This document shows positions 1-9,599 of a stretch of 64,000 nucleotides of DNA, in pieces. Numbering within the stretch: position 1 is the stretch's first letter; each line of letters begins with the position of its first letter. Source of the stretch: Bacillota bacterium (GTDB taxonomy: Bacteria; Bacillota; Clostridia; Tissierellales; Sedimentibacteraceae); contig JAEWJT010000015.1 of NCBI GenBank assembly GCA_023386345.1, forward strand, positions 310,001 through 374,000. The letters run 5' to 3'. The notes below the pieces were generated by a model. It did no database searches. It saw nothing but the letters and a program-made list of their open reading frames with translations, and was not told the DNA's origin. The position numbers were made by a program, and so were the translations under genes.

Positions 1-1537
1 ATACTCCTATCAAATCTGATAATGGTGCCATTATCGGCATAGTCAGAGCCGCTTGACCTGAATTTGATGTTACAACTAGGTTAAATAAGCTTTGGAATAT
101 ATACATAAACCATGCTCCAATAACCGATGGAACTCCTGATAGAAGTTGACCTATTCCATGTAAAACTGTATTTAGTGTAGAAGCTACATTGGCATTTGAA
201 CCACCAAGTACTAACAAGATACCCTTAGCCATACCAACAACTATAGCTGTACCAGCCAAATCTGCTGCTCCTCTTTGGAACGATGATGCCATTTCATTTA
301 TAGTCATATCATTTAATTTGAATATAATTGCTGTTATACCAGTTACAAATCCCATTACGAAGAACTGTGAAGCGATTTCTGGTATATAGTAAGCCTTTTT
401 AGTAACTCCATAAATTATCCAAATTAAAACTGCAAGCATTTCTAAAAGTATAATTTTATGTCCTAATGTAAATTTAACTTGCTCTCCTGCTGTTTTTTCT
501 AATCTTTCTCTAAAGTGTCCATCACTTTCATAAACTACTGAACTATTTGGATTTTTTCTAATCTTTTCAGCATAAAACATTGTATATCCTGCTGCTAATG
601 CTGTTACAACAACCCACATTACCAATCTGAATGTCGCTGCTGAAAGAACAGGAATTCCAGCTATTCCTTGAGCTATAGCTACGCTGAACGGGCTCATCCA
701 TGATGCTGCATTTCCTACCTGCGAAGCAACATATGTAACCATAACTGCTACAATTGAGTCGTAACCGAGCGCTATTACAAAAGGTACCATTATCATTGAA
801 AACGGAATTACTTCCTCTGCCATACCAAATGTTGCACCACCAAGAGAGAATAAGAAGAATATTACTGGAAGTGCTAATCTTTCAAGCCCTTTTGATTTGT
901 TGATAAACGCATATATACCAGCGTCTATAGCTCCTGTTCTCATTATTATAGCGAAAGAGCCTCCAACAACTAATATAAGTGCTACTATACCAACTGCTGA
1001 GCCACCCTTATCTCCGGTAACAAGTCCCTCAAATACATAGTTTAAAAATCCAAAACCACCAAAATCATCAGTTCCCCAAACCTTCGCTGTTTTGTGCAAT
1101 TTCTTTGATGTGTCATATATAGACATACCATACAAATCGTAAAGAACGTCATCATTAAGTCCTAATTCGTCAAGCTGTGCTTGAGTCCATGTTGATGAAT
1201 CTGTTGCTATAAACTCTTTTAATGCAGCTTGATCAACTCCTAGCTCTTCAAGCTTAGCAGTATCTTCAGAAAGAGTTTTTAAATGTTCAGATAAATTTTT
1301 AGTGTCTAAATTATAGCTGTATCTAAATGAATCATCCTTCAAAACTGTTCTTGATTTTTCTGCTCCATTTGCATCAATGTAAGTAACCTTATGAGTGCTG
1401 AATTTTCCCGCTGGTACAATAAATGTTAATAACCAGCTAATTAATACTACCGCAAAAATAATAGCATAGGTATGCGGCGTTCTAAATTTTGTCAAATCTT
1501 TAGAGATTTTTACTTGTTTGTCTTTCTTTTCTTTCAT
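1..1537 (-). CDS. YfcC/DcuC-family membrane transporter, C-terminus cut by window edge
   Basis: The reading frame runs without a stop from an ATG at 1537 to base 1, so the 3' end is missing. A GGAGGAT ribosome site lies just upstream. The protein has a short basic N-terminus, one membrane helix, a soluble stretch of roughly 100 residues, then many hydrophobic helices. Motifs such as GMAEEVIPFSM, NAASWMSPFSVAIAQG and NSGQAALTMPIMAPL are typical of the YfcC branch of the DcuC superfamily (ion-coupled carriers of dicarboxylates, amino acids or peptides). Substrate cannot be read from sequence. It follows psuG on the same strand but a strong terminator (1627-1666) separates them, so a link to pseudouridine uptake is only possible, not shown. 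Confidence 0.75.
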   Translation of the reverse strand, partial: MKEKKDKQVKISKDLTKFRTPHTYAIIFAVVLISWLLTFIVPAGKFSTHKVTYIDANGAEKSRTVLKDDSFRYSYNLDTKNLSEHLKTLSEDTAKLEELGVDQAALKEFIATDSSTWTQAQLDELGLNDDVLYDLYGMSIYDTSKKLHKTAKVWGTDDFGGFGFLNYVFEGLVTGDKGGSAVGIVALILVVGGSFAIIMRTGAIDAGIYAFINKSKGLERLALPVIFFLFSLGGATFGMAEEVIPFSMIMVPFVIALGYDSIVAVMVTYVASQVGNAASWMSPFSVAIAQGIAGIPVLSAATFRLVMWVVVTALAAGYTMFYAEKIRKNPNSSVVYESDGHFRERLEKTAGEQVKFTLGHKIILLEMLAVLIWIIYGVTKKAYYIPEIASQFFVMGFVTGITAIIFKLNDMTINEMASSFQRGAADLAGTAIVVGMAKGILLVLGGSNANVASTLNTVLHGIGQLLSGVPSVIGAWFMYIFQSLFNLVVTSNSGQAALTMPIMAPLSDLIGV

Positions 1538-1623
1538 GACAATCCTCCATAATAATTTATAATTGCTTAGTCATAATATTAATAAATATTACAATTAAGT
1601 TATCTTGCATTTATTATGCCAAG

Positions 1624-1666
1624 AAAAAAAAACGTATATACAAGTGTTTTTGTAAATACGTTTTTT
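1624..1666 (-). terminator. Intrinsic terminator after psuG
   Basis: Arms 1627-1637 and 1656-1666 pair perfectly, and an inner 5-bp stem (1639-1643 with 1650-1654) extends the hairpin past one A-A mismatch. On the minus strand it ends in a run of U. It should end the psuK-psuG transcript and isolate the downstream transporter; T-rich flanks on both sides mean it may work both ways. Confidence 0.8.
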
Positions 1667-1713
1667 GTTTGGTTAATTATTATGCAAAACGTGTAACCAA
1701 ATAGAACCAAATT

Positions 1714-2640
1714 CTATCCAATTATTTTGCTATACTCGACAGCAAGCAAGGCTGCAACCTTTGCATTGTTTAAAACTAATTCTATATTTGAAGCTAAGCT
1801 TACACCTTTTGTTATTTCTTTTAATTTTGATAATAAAAACGGAGTAGCTGCCTTTCCTTTTATACCTTGTTTTTCTGCTTCCTTAACAGCTTCATCTATA
1901 GCACCATTTATAAAGGCACTGTCTAAAGCAAATTCCTTTGGTATAGGGTTTGCTACGACCATTCCACCTGCTAGACCTAATTCCTGCTTTGTTTTAAATG
2001 CTCTAGCTATTTCTTCAATTGTGTCTAATCTATAATCAACCTTAAATCCACTTTCTCTTGTATAAAATCCTGGCAAATCCTCTGTTTGGTATCCTACAAC
2101 AGGAACGCCCTTTGTCTCAAGATATTCCATCGTCAATCCTAAGTCAAGAATAGATTTTGCTCCGGCACATACAACTGCAACATCAGTCATTGCAAGTTCT
2201 TCTAAGTCTGCTGATATGTCCATAGTAGTCTGCGCGCCTCTATGAACTCCACCTATTCCGCCTGTTGCAAAAACCTTTATTCCAGCCATTTTTGCTAAAA
2301 TCATTGTTGTTGCAACAGTAGTAGCTCCATCTAACTTTTGAGAAACGAGTATTGCTAAGTCTCTCCTGCTCGCTTTTCTTACCTCATATCCTTTTTTACC
2401 AAGGTAATGAATTTCCTCGTCACTTAATCCAACTTTTAATTTTCCTCCAATTACTGCAACTGTAGCTGGTATTGCACCATTCTCTCTTATTTTATCTTGA
2501 GTTCTAATTGCTGATTCAGAGTTTTCTGGATATGGCATACCGTGAGAAATTATAGTAGATTCTAATGCAACTACTGGTAATTTATTTTCTAAAGCATTCT
2601 TAATTTCATCTGATATAACTAAATATTTTTCTAAATTCAT
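1714..2640 (-). CDS. psuG: Pseudouridine-5'-phosphate glycosidase PsuG
   Basis: Cytoplasmic enzyme that splits pseudouridine 5'-phosphate into uracil and ribose 5-phosphate. At 308 residues it has the usual family length. The N-terminal ALEST motif places the catalytic glutamate at residue 27, and the VRKASRRD segment places the active-site lysine at about residue 89. TGGIGGVHRGA and GAKSILD are further family signatures. It lies 44 bp downstream of the kinase gene in the same direction, giving the complete two-step pathway (kinase then glycosidase). An AGGAAA ribosome site precedes the ATG. Identification is secure from motifs and neighbour. Confidence 0.95.
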   Translation of the reverse strand: MNLEKYLVISDEIKNALENKLPVVALESTIISHGMPYPENSESAIRTQDKIRENGAIPATVAVIGGKLKVGLSDEEIHYLGKKGYEVRKASRRDLAILVSQKLDGATTVATTMILAKMAGIKVFATGGIGGVHRGAQTTMDISADLEELAMTDVAVVCAGAKSILDLGLTMEYLETKGVPVVGYQTEDLPGFYTRESGFKVDYRLDTIEEIARAFKTKQELGLAGGMVVANPIPKEFALDSAFINGAIDEAVKEAEKQGIKGKAATPFLLSKLKEITKGVSLASNIELVLNNAKVAALLAVEYSKIIG

Positions 2641-2684
2641 TTTTATTTTTTCCTTTCTTACAATTGAAATTCTAATTTGTTTAT

Positions 2685-3773
2685 TTATACTAAATTATCA
2701 TTCATTATTTTTTCTACTTTTTCTAATGATAAAGTTTTGCTTATTGTTTCTATACTTGACACACATATTGAAGCTGCTGCGCTTGCTATCTTAGCAGAAT
2801 CTACAATATTATAGTCGTTTAAAAATCCATAGACTATCCCAGCCATAAATGAGTCGCCAGCACCGGTTGTATTGACTACCTCACTCTTATAAGGCGGCAA
2901 GAGACCTTTTTCCACACCATTGTTATAATATACTCCATCTGCTCCCAAGGAAATAAATACCTGCTTTACTCCATTTTCAATAAAATAATCAGATGCAGTC
3001 ATTAAATCTTTTTCATTGTTTATTTTTATATCTGAGAGCATTTCTGCCTCGTATCTATTTGGCTTTATAGTGTGAAATTTTCCTATAATATTTTTCACCT
3101 TCATACCTCTTGAAATAGATACTAAATCTATAAATATAGGAACTTTAATATTTGATAGTAAATATTCTATCGTTTCTAATTCAAGACAGGTATCAATTAC
3201 TATAGCCTTTGATTGCTCCAATGACTCTTTTCGGGATTCTAATAATGAGGGTGTGATATTTTTATAAATTTCCATGTCAGATATGGCTAGTTTCATATCC
3301 TTATCACTATCTGCTATATAAACATAAGTTGCAGTAGTAGCATTAGGAATACTAAGACTATTTCCAATTTTTATACCTAAATCCAGGCAGTTTTTCTTCA
3401 ACAATTCTCCATACACATCATCTGCAAATATAGTTAATAGATCTACATTAACATTCAATCTTCTAAGATTTTCAGCAATATTTCTGCTCACTCCGCCCAT
3501 CGAAAAGGACACCCTGCCCGGATTAGAATCCTTGTCAATAAGCTTTGCAAATGGTATACCTGCAACGTCTATATTGCAAGCTCCAATCATGCTGACATAT
3601 TGATTGTCTGCTATTATATATCCTTTGCCCTTTATAAGACCCTTTTTCATTAAGTTTGCAATATGCACAGCTACAGAAGACCTTGCTATATTCATTTTAG
3701 CTGCTAATTCATTTTGTGATATAAGCGGATTCTCTTGAATACACTTCAATATCTCATGCTCTCTATTGGTCAC
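2685..3773 (-). CDS. psuK: PfkB-family (pseudouridine) kinase with N-terminal winged-helix domain
   Basis: A two-domain protein: residues 1-60 form a winged helix-turn-helix (NPLISQNELAAKMNIARSSV), and the rest is a PfkB carbohydrate kinase ending in NTTGAGDSFMAGIVYG, whose GAGD holds the catalytic aspartate. Next to psuG it most likely phosphorylates pseudouridine. E. coli PsuK lacks the DNA-binding domain, whereas E. coli YeiI has this same fusion, so it could also regulate its own operon. Start choice: AGAGGTGA sits right against two TTG codons, so the GTG at 3773 (about 6 nt away) fits best, giving 362 residues. The long inverted repeat upstream is a candidate operator. Confidence 0.85.
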   Translation of the reverse strand: MTNREHEILKCIQENPLISQNELAAKMNIARSSVAVHIANLMKKGLIKGKGYIIADNQYVSMIGACNIDVAGIPFAKLIDKDSNPGRVSFSMGGVSRNIAENLRRLNVNVDLLTIFADDVYGELLKKNCLDLGIKIGNSLSIPNATTATYVYIADSDKDMKLAISDMEIYKNITPSLLESRKESLEQSKAIVIDTCLELETIEYLLSNIKVPIFIDLVSISRGMKVKNIIGKFHTIKPNRYEAEMLSDIKINNEKDLMTASDYFIENGVKQVFISLGADGVYYNNGVEKGLLPPYKSEVVNTTGAGDSFMAGIVYGFLNDYNIVDSAKIASAAASICVSSIETISKTLSLEKVEKIMNDNLV

Positions 3774-3859
3774 CAACAATCACCTCTTGTCATAAAAATC
3801 TAATAAAGCATTATAAAGCTCTATGGATATTTTATTAATCGCTTTTAGTTTAACAATTA

Positions 3860-3980
3860 TTTATAAGAACATACATCCTTGTGTCCTTTAATTATACATT
3901 CAAGCTCCAAGCAAGACACAAAAAGGGGGAAGAATCGCATAGAACTCGAGTGTATAATTAAAGGACACAGAGCTTATAAA
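3860..3980. repeat. Long inverted repeat in the psuK upstream region
   Basis: A perfect 19-bp inverted repeat (3880-3898 and 3951-3969) is flanked by a second 8-bp pair (3860-3867 and 3973-3980), all centred on a 52-bp spacer. Each arm contains TATAAT, so on the minus strand the left arm could serve as the -10 box of psuK. Possibilities are a bipartite operator for the HTH-kinase, a small palindromic mobile repeat, or a large RNA hairpin. The rest of 3780-4157 holds only this element and the terminator near 4061-4098. Confidence 0.6.
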
Positions 3981-4060
3981 GGTAAGAATTTCTTAGCTTT
4001 TATATAAGCTTTTGCTTATGCCTAATAAACTTATGTTTATATGATACTACATTTAAAACA

Positions 4061-4098
4061 AAAAAACAAGATAAATTTTTATAATTTTCTTGTTTTTT
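4061..4098 (-). terminator. Intrinsic terminator after the ROK kinase gene
   Basis: An 11-bp perfect stem (4061-4071 with 4088-4098) has A-rich and T-rich outer edges, so it can terminate in both directions. It lies about 60 bp past the stop codon of the ROK gene. Confidence 0.75.
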
Positions 4099-4157
4099 TA
4101 TAATAAATTTTTTGTATTAAAATATTTAAAGTGTTTTGAAGTATCTTAACGTTATAA

Positions 4158-5132
4158 TTACAGCTCAGTGCCAATCTTTGAGCTTATAATTGCCAATGCA
4201 CCTATAAGCCCTGCGTCTGTTCCTAAGCTTGCAGGTACGATTTTTACAGTATTCGACATTACTTCAAAACTTCTCTCTAATGCAACCTTTTTTAGTCTAT
4301 CAAACAATATATCACCTACTTTAGAAACTCCGCCTCCGATTATAATCATTTCAGGATCAAATATATTAATTAGGCTTGCTATACCTATACCTAAATAATT
4401 TGTAGTATAATCAACAACTTCAAGTGCTAGCTTGTCTCCTTTTAATGCACATTCAAAAACTTCCTTTGGAGTTATATTTTCAAAAGCGGATAATAGACTT
4501 TTCTCATTCTTTAAATTTTCGGCATGATTTAATCTTTCTCTTGCTATTCTTGCTATCGCAGTTCCTGATGACATGGCCTCCAAGCATCCATAATTACCAC
4601 AGTTGCACCTTGGTCCATTAGGCTCCACAGTCATATGTCCGATTTCACCTGCATTTCCTGATTTCCCACGGTAAAGCTTCTTATTAATTATAATTCCTCC
4701 GCCTACTCCTGTGCTGACAGTTATGTATATTAAATTTTCTACTTCCTTACCTGCGCCAAATAAAAATTCACCTAGCGCAGCGGCATTTGCGTCATTGTCA
4801 ATAAATGTTTTTATACCTACAGCACTTTCTACAGCTTTCTTTAAAGGAAAGTTCTTAAAGGGCAAATTTGGCGTTTCAATAATCATTCCCTCATCTGAAT
4901 TCAAAGGACCAGGACTTGCAATTCCAACACCGAATACATCCTCATTACTGATGTTAAGTTCACTAAGTACATGATTTATAAGCCAAGTTATTCTTCCGAT
5001 TACATTATCCGAACCCTCTGAGGCTAAGGTATCAATAGTTTTCATATATAAAACCTTTCCATCTTTATCGCTGACAGCACCGGATATTTTAGTACCACCT
5101 AAATCTATTCCTACAATATACTTCTTTTCCAT
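4158..5132 (-). CDS. ROK-family sugar kinase (glucokinase or mannokinase)
   Basis: Cytoplasmic sugar kinase of 324 residues. The N-terminal GIDLGGTK is the ATP phosphate-binding motif, and GHMTVEPNGPRCNCGNYGC is the ROK zinc site (histidine plus three cysteines). ROK kinases act on glucose, mannose, fructose or N-acetylhexosamines. Because it sits directly behind manA and across from an alpha-mannosidase, mannose is the likeliest substrate, but sequence alone cannot separate this from glucokinase. The first in-frame ATG (5144) touches the AAAGGA ribosome site, so the second ATG at 5132 (MEKKYIVGIDLGG) is preferred. Confidence 0.88.
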   Translation of the reverse strand: MEKKYIVGIDLGGTKISGAVSDKDGKVLYMKTIDTLASEGSDNVIGRITWLINHVLSELNISNEDVFGVGIASPGPLNSDEGMIIETPNLPFKNFPLKKAVESAVGIKTFIDNDANAAALGEFLFGAGKEVENLIYITVSTGVGGGIIINKKLYRGKSGNAGEIGHMTVEPNGPRCNCGNYGCLEAMSSGTAIARIARERLNHAENLKNEKSLLSAFENITPKEVFECALKGDKLALEVVDYTTNYLGIGIASLINIFDPEMIIIGGGVSKVGDILFDRLKKVALERSFEVMSNTVKIVPASLGTDAGLIGALAIISSKIGTEL

Positions 5133-5164
5133 AATAATATACATTCCTTTCTTTAGAGCAATAG

Positions 5165-6172
5165 CTATATAGCATAGACAGAAAGCATTTTCAGACTTCC
5201 CTCTATTTCAAATTTTCCAAGGCAAGCAGGAAGCAACAATGTATCTCCTTTATTTATTATCTCAGAGCCATTTTCCCAATGTATTTTCCCAAAACCAGAG
5301 ATATTCATAATTATCATAAAAGCATTTTCTGATACAGTTGAGACATATTTATCATTTATATTAATTTCATCAACATTAAAATACTCTGACTCAATTAATT
5401 TTATTTTTTCTTTTGATGTGACATTATCATCAAGCTTAATATTATCAGCCAAATTACAGCTTTCTTTAAGTCTTATATTTTTTCCCAGTTTATTGGTATC
5501 AAAACTTATAATATCTAATGCCTTTTCAATATGAAGCTCTCTTTTATTGCCATTCTTATCAGTTCTGTCCCAGTCAAATATTCTAAAAGTCGTATTGCTG
5601 TTTTGCTGAATTTCAGCGATAAGTATATCTTCAAGTATTGCATGAACAGTTCCAGAAGGTATATATAAGCAATCGCCGGCTTTTACATGAACCTCGTTTA
5701 ATGTATCGCTGACAGTACCATTTTTTATTGCATTTACGAAATCCTCACGACTTATATTTTTCTTTAAACCATATATTAGCTTAGCATCGTCTTTGGCGTC
5801 CAAAATGTACCACATTTCATTTTTACCGTTGTTTTCTCCTATAAGCTTCGCATATTCATCATCCGGATGAACTTGCACTGAAAGCTTATCGTTTGCATCT
5901 ATTATTTTTACTAATAAGGGGAAGTACACACCGTATTTTTCATATATTTTAGTTCCAAGAATTTGTTCCTTATATTTGCATATCAGCTTTGACAGTTCAG
6001 TACCTCTATACTCTCCATTGCTTATAATACTCATTCCATCATCTCGGCATGATAACTCCCAGCTTTCGGCTATATTTTCACCCTGTATCTCTCTATCAAA
6101 GTATTCACCAATTCTTTTTCCACCCCACAATATTTCCTTGTATATCGGGTCAAATTTAAAAGGATAAAGCAT
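5165..6172 (-). CDS. manA: Class I mannose-6-phosphate isomerase ManA
   Basis: Cytoplasmic zinc enzyme that interconverts mannose 6-phosphate and fructose 6-phosphate. The metal ligands are visible in QVHPDDEYA, the glutamate of KNEMWYIL and PSGTVHAI. At 335 residues it belongs to the short Firmicutes form. The start at 6172 (MLYPFKFDP) is chosen because the upstream ATG at 6184 is part of the GGAGGT ribosome site. It is the first gene of a two-gene unit with the ROK kinase (about 30 bp apart). With the divergent GH38 enzyme it completes a route from mannosides to fructose 6-phosphate. Confidence 0.93.
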   Translation of the reverse strand: MLYPFKFDPIYKEILWGGKRIGEYFDREIQGENIAESWELSCRDDGMSIISNGEYRGTELSKLICKYKEQILGTKIYEKYGVYFPLLVKIIDANDKLSVQVHPDDEYAKLIGENNGKNEMWYILDAKDDAKLIYGLKKNISREDFVNAIKNGTVSDTLNEVHVKAGDCLYIPSGTVHAILEDILIAEIQQNSNTTFRIFDWDRTDKNGNKRELHIEKALDIISFDTNKLGKNIRLKESCNLADNIKLDDNVTSKEKIKLIESEYFNVDEININDKYVSTVSENAFMIIMNISGFGKIHWENGSEIINKGDTLLLPACLGKFEIEGSLKMLSVYAI

Positions 6173-6270
6173 TTTTACCTCCATTATCTAACAAAGTAAT
6201 ATCGTAAATAAAAAATTTTCGATTTCCATAATGTGAAATTCATTTCATACTTACACATCTTTCCTATAAA

Positions 6271-6299
6271 ATGATATCATCTTATATAAATAAATACAA
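6271..6299 (-). promoter_or_regulatory. Candidate promoter of manA
   Basis: On the minus strand TTGTAT (6294-6299) and TATCAT (6271-6276) are 17 bp apart, leaving a roughly 90-nt leader before manA. The match is moderate and the region is very AT-rich, so this is tentative. Confidence 0.35.
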
Positions 6300-6325
6300 T
6301 ATTATTATTTATTTTTGTTTTTTTA

Positions 6326-6353
6326 TTGTATTTTTTTGATAGTCTTGTATAAT
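6326..6353 (+). promoter_or_regulatory. Candidate promoter of the alpha-mannosidase gene
   Basis: TTGTAT (6326-6331), a 16-bp spacer and a perfect TATAAT (6348-6353) lie about 50 bp before the mannosidase start. The -10 box is immediately followed by a perfect palindrome. Confidence 0.55.
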
Positions 6354-6356
6354 AAA

Positions 6357-6377
6357 AGAGTGAACTTCGTTCACTCT
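6357..6377. promoter_or_regulatory. Palindromic operator over the mannosidase transcription start
   Basis: AGAGTGAAC, a 3-bp centre and GTTCACTCT form a perfect 9-bp inverted repeat. It starts 3 bp after the -10 box, so it covers the expected transcription start, where a bound repressor would block initiation. It could also fold as a 5' hairpin that stabilises the mRNA. No regulator gene is adjacent. Confidence 0.6.
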
Positions 6378-6409
6378 ATGAACTTAACAAAGATTGGAGA
6401 ATGAATTCT

Positions 6410-9400
6410 ATGGTTTTTGAATTACAAAGAATTGAAAGGATAATAAAAGATTTAAAAGCTTATATTTATCCCGATTCTGAACCAGTAACGCAGTACAGAA
6501 AATGTGACGAAAATATTTCTGGTGGAGAAAATTGTCCAACTAATAATGATAGTTGGAATGATTTCAAAACTGGCGAATTATGGGGTGGATATGATAAGCA
6601 CTCATGGTTTAGAACTACAGTAAAAATACCCGAAAGATTTGAGGGTAAGGATGTAATCTTTAGAATTACTACAGGTCGCGAAGGACAATGGGATGCTTTA
6701 AATCCACAGTTCTTATTGTATATCGATGGTAAATTAATTCAAGGTCTTGATGTAAACCACAGAGAGGTGTTAATATCTCGAAACGCCAAGGCAAATAGCG
6801 AGTACTCTATTGCGCTTTTAGGCTACAGTGGACTTCACAAGGATAAAATACTCTTAATCACTGAGTTATGTGTTCTTGATAGCGAAATAGAGGATCTTTA
6901 TTATAATATAAACGTACCTCATTCAGTAGCTAAGCTATTAGGTAAGGAAGATGACAATACTACCAAAATACTGTTAACTCTTGGCAATGCAATAGATATG
7001 CTTGATTTAAGAAAAATATATTCAGAGGATTTTTATAAATCAGTTAGCCAGTCCAATGAATATCTTAAAAAGATTTTTTATACTGATATCAACTATAATT
7101 GCCCTACGGTAACTGCTGTAGGTCATACCCATATCGATATAGCATGGTTATGGAGAATATGCCAGACAAAAGAAAAAACTGTAAGAAGCTTTTCTACTGT
7201 TTTAAATCTTATGAAAGAATATCCTGAATACAAATTTATGTCTAGCCAGCCTCAATTATATGAATATATAAAAGAGCTTGAGCCAACGATGTATGAGGAA
7301 ATAAAGCAAAGGATAAAAGAAGAAAGATGGGAAGCAGACGGAGCAATGTGGCTTGAGGCAGACTGCAACTTGCCATCTGGAGAATCATTAGTAAGACAGA
7401 TTTTATTCGGAACTAGGTTTTTCAAAGAAGAACTTGGTGTTGATTGCAAAAGCTTATGGCTACCTGACGTATTTGGATACAGTGCTGCACTTCCACAGAT
7501 ACTTAAAAAGAGTGGTATAAAATATTTTGTTACAACAAAAATAAGCTGGAGTCAATTTAACACTGTACCAAACGATACATTTATGTGGCGTGGAATTGAC
7601 GGAAGCGAGATATTTACATACTTTGTAACAACCTCTGACTACGATAAATACACAGGTGATAAAATAACATTTTCAGGAAAAATGAATACAACTACATATA
7701 CAGGCACTATAAATGCAAACCAAGTGTTAGGTACATGGAAAAGATATCAAAACAAGGATATCAATGATGAAACTATGATGCTGTACGGCTATGGCGATGG
7801 CGGCGGCGGTCCAACAAAAGAAATGCTTGAAAATGCTAAGAGACTTAAATATGGTATACCAGGCTGTCCAAGGCTTCAAACAGGACTTGATGGTGATTTC
7901 TTAGATAGATTGCATGATAGACTTATAGAAAGTGGAGCAGAGATACCAAAATGGGTTGGCGAGCTTTACCTCGAATACCATAGAGGTACTTATACTTCAA
8001 TGGCTGAAAATAAAAGATATAACAGAAAAAGTGAATTCTTGCATTTAGATGCTGAGCTACTATCAACTATGGCAATGCTGCTTGGTGAAAATTATCCTGC
8101 TTCAGAGTTAAACAAGGGATGGAAAGGAATACTATTAAATCAATTCCATGATATTATACCTGGCTCATCAATCAAAGAGGTTTATGAGGACTCTCGAGAG
8201 CATTATGAAGAAATTATAAGTTCTGTAAATGGAATTTTAAATGAGGCATTGACTAAAATAGCTTCAAAAATTGATTTAAAAAATAAATCGATTGTAGTTT
8301 TCAATACACTTTCATTCGACAGAGATGATATTGTAGAATTTAGTATTCCAGATGGAGTTCATATAAATGGACTTAAAGACTGCAATGGCAATAATATCGA
8401 CTTCCAAGTATCAGATAAGGGTAAAAAGCTTGTTTTCTTTGCAGAGGGAGTTCCTTCAAAAGGATATAAAGTATTCTATATAGCAGATGAAAAGAACGAA
8501 ATCACAGCAAGTTCAAAATCAAGCACAATTGGAGATAAGAAATTTGAAAATGAGTTCTTCAAAATAGATTTTGATGATGATTATAACATTATATCAATGT
8601 ACGACAAATGCAGCGACAGACAGCTTATCGATACAGGTAAAAAGGCGAATGTAATTCAGGCCTTTGAAGATAGACCAATGCAGTGGGAAAACTGGGATAT
8701 TGATATATATTACAACAAAAAAATGTGGGAAGTAAATGACTTGCAAAGTGTTGAAATAGTTGAGCAAGGACCTATTAGATATTGTATCAAAGTAGAAAGA
8801 GAGTTCTGCAGCTCAAAAATAACACAGTATATCTACTTCTACAGCATGATTTCTCGTGTAGACTTTAAAACTGTTATCGACTGGAATGAAAAAAATATAC
8901 TTCTTAAAGCAGCTTTCCCTGTAAATATAAATGCAAGTAGAGCTACCTATGAGATACAATATGGAAATATTGAGAGAGAAACTCACAATAATACAAGCTG
9001 GGATTTAGCTAAATTTGAAGTATGCGGACATAAATGGGCAGACATCTCAGAGGGAGCATATGGAATAAGCCTTATGAATGACTGCAAATATGGATATGAT
9101 ATTAAGGATAACTTAATGAGACTGACACTGCTCAAATCCGGAACTTATCCAAATCCTGATGCAGATTTAGGAATTCACGAATTTACATATTCTCTGTATC
9201 CTCACAGCGGAACATGGAAGGAAGCAGGTACACAGAAAATGGCATACAACATAAATGTACCTATGCACGCAGTAGTTGAAAATTCTCACAAAGGTGCACT
9301 TCCTGAAGCATTAGCTCTGTTTAATGTAGATAAGGAAAATTGTATAATTGAAGTTGTTAAAAAAGCAGAAGACGGAAACGGCGTAATTGTAAGACTATAT

Positions 9401-9583
9401 GAATATATGAATAAAAGAGATAAGATTACAATTACCGCAGGAATGGATATAAATAATGTTTGGGAATGTGACCTGATGGAAAATAAAGTTGAAAATGTAA
9501 AGGCTAACGACAGAAACTTTACATTTGACATAAAGCCATATGAGATAAAGACATTCTTGATTGATTTAAATAATAAAAATTAA
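6410..9583 (+). CDS. GH38 alpha-mannosidase
   Basis: Glycoside hydrolase family 38 enzyme of 1057 residues, the usual length for bacterial members. It removes alpha-linked mannose and, with no signal peptide, acts in the cytoplasm on imported oligosaccharides. AVGHTHIDIAWLWR carries zinc-binding His and Asp residues; WLPDVFGYSAALPQI carries the catalytic nucleophile aspartate; LLNQFHDIIPGSS is another zinc-site region. The N-terminal 220 residues form the family's accessory beta domain. Start: GGAGA abuts the ATG at 6401 but is well spaced (9 nt) from the ATG at 6410 (MVFELQRIE). Released mannose would feed the divergent kinase and isomerase. Confidence 0.93.
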   Translation: MVFELQRIERIIKDLKAYIYPDSEPVTQYRKCDENISGGENCPTNNDSWNDFKTGELWGGYDKHSWFRTTVKIPERFEGKDVIFRITTGREGQWDALNPQFLLYIDGKLIQGLDVNHREVLISRNAKANSEYSIALLGYSGLHKDKILLITELCVLDSEIEDLYYNINVPHSVAKLLGKEDDNTTKILLTLGNAIDMLDLRKIYSEDFYKSVSQSNEYLKKIFYTDINYNCPTVTAVGHTHIDIAWLWRICQTKEKTVRSFSTVLNLMKEYPEYKFMSSQPQLYEYIKELEPTMYEEIKQRIKEERWEADGAMWLEADCNLPSGESLVRQILFGTRFFKEELGVDCKSLWLPDVFGYSAALPQILKKSGIKYFVTTKISWSQFNTVPNDTFMWRGIDGSEIFTYFVTTSDYDKYTGDKITFSGKMNTTTYTGTINANQVLGTWKRYQNKDINDETMMLYGYGDGGGGPTKEMLENAKRLKYGIPGCPRLQTGLDGDFLDRLHDRLIESGAEIPKWVGELYLEYHRGTYTSMAENKRYNRKSEFLHLDAELLSTMAMLLGENYPASELNKGWKGILLNQFHDIIPGSSIKEVYEDSREHYEEIISSVNGILNEALTKIASKIDLKNKSIVVFNTLSFDRDDIVEFSIPDGVHINGLKDCNGNNIDFQVSDKGKKLVFFAEGVPSKGYKVFYIADEKNEITASSKSSTIGDKKFENEFFKIDFDDDYNIISMYDKCSDRQLIDTGKKANVIQAFEDRPMQWENWDIDIYYNKKMWEVNDLQSVEIVEQGPIRYCIKVEREFCSSKITQYIYFYSMISRVDFKTVIDWNEKNILLKAAFPVNINASRATYEIQYGNIERETHNNTSWDLAKFEVCGHKWADISEGAYGISLMNDCKYGYDIKDNLMRLTLLKSGTYPNPDADLGIHEFTYSLYPHSGTWKEAGTQKMAYNINVPMHAVVENSHKGALPEALALFNVDKENCIIEVVKKAEDGNGVIVRLYEYMNKRDKITITAGMDINNVWECDLMENKVENVKANDRNFTFDIKPYEIKTFLIDLNNKN

Positions 9584-9599
9584 GAGTATTTTCTAAACT

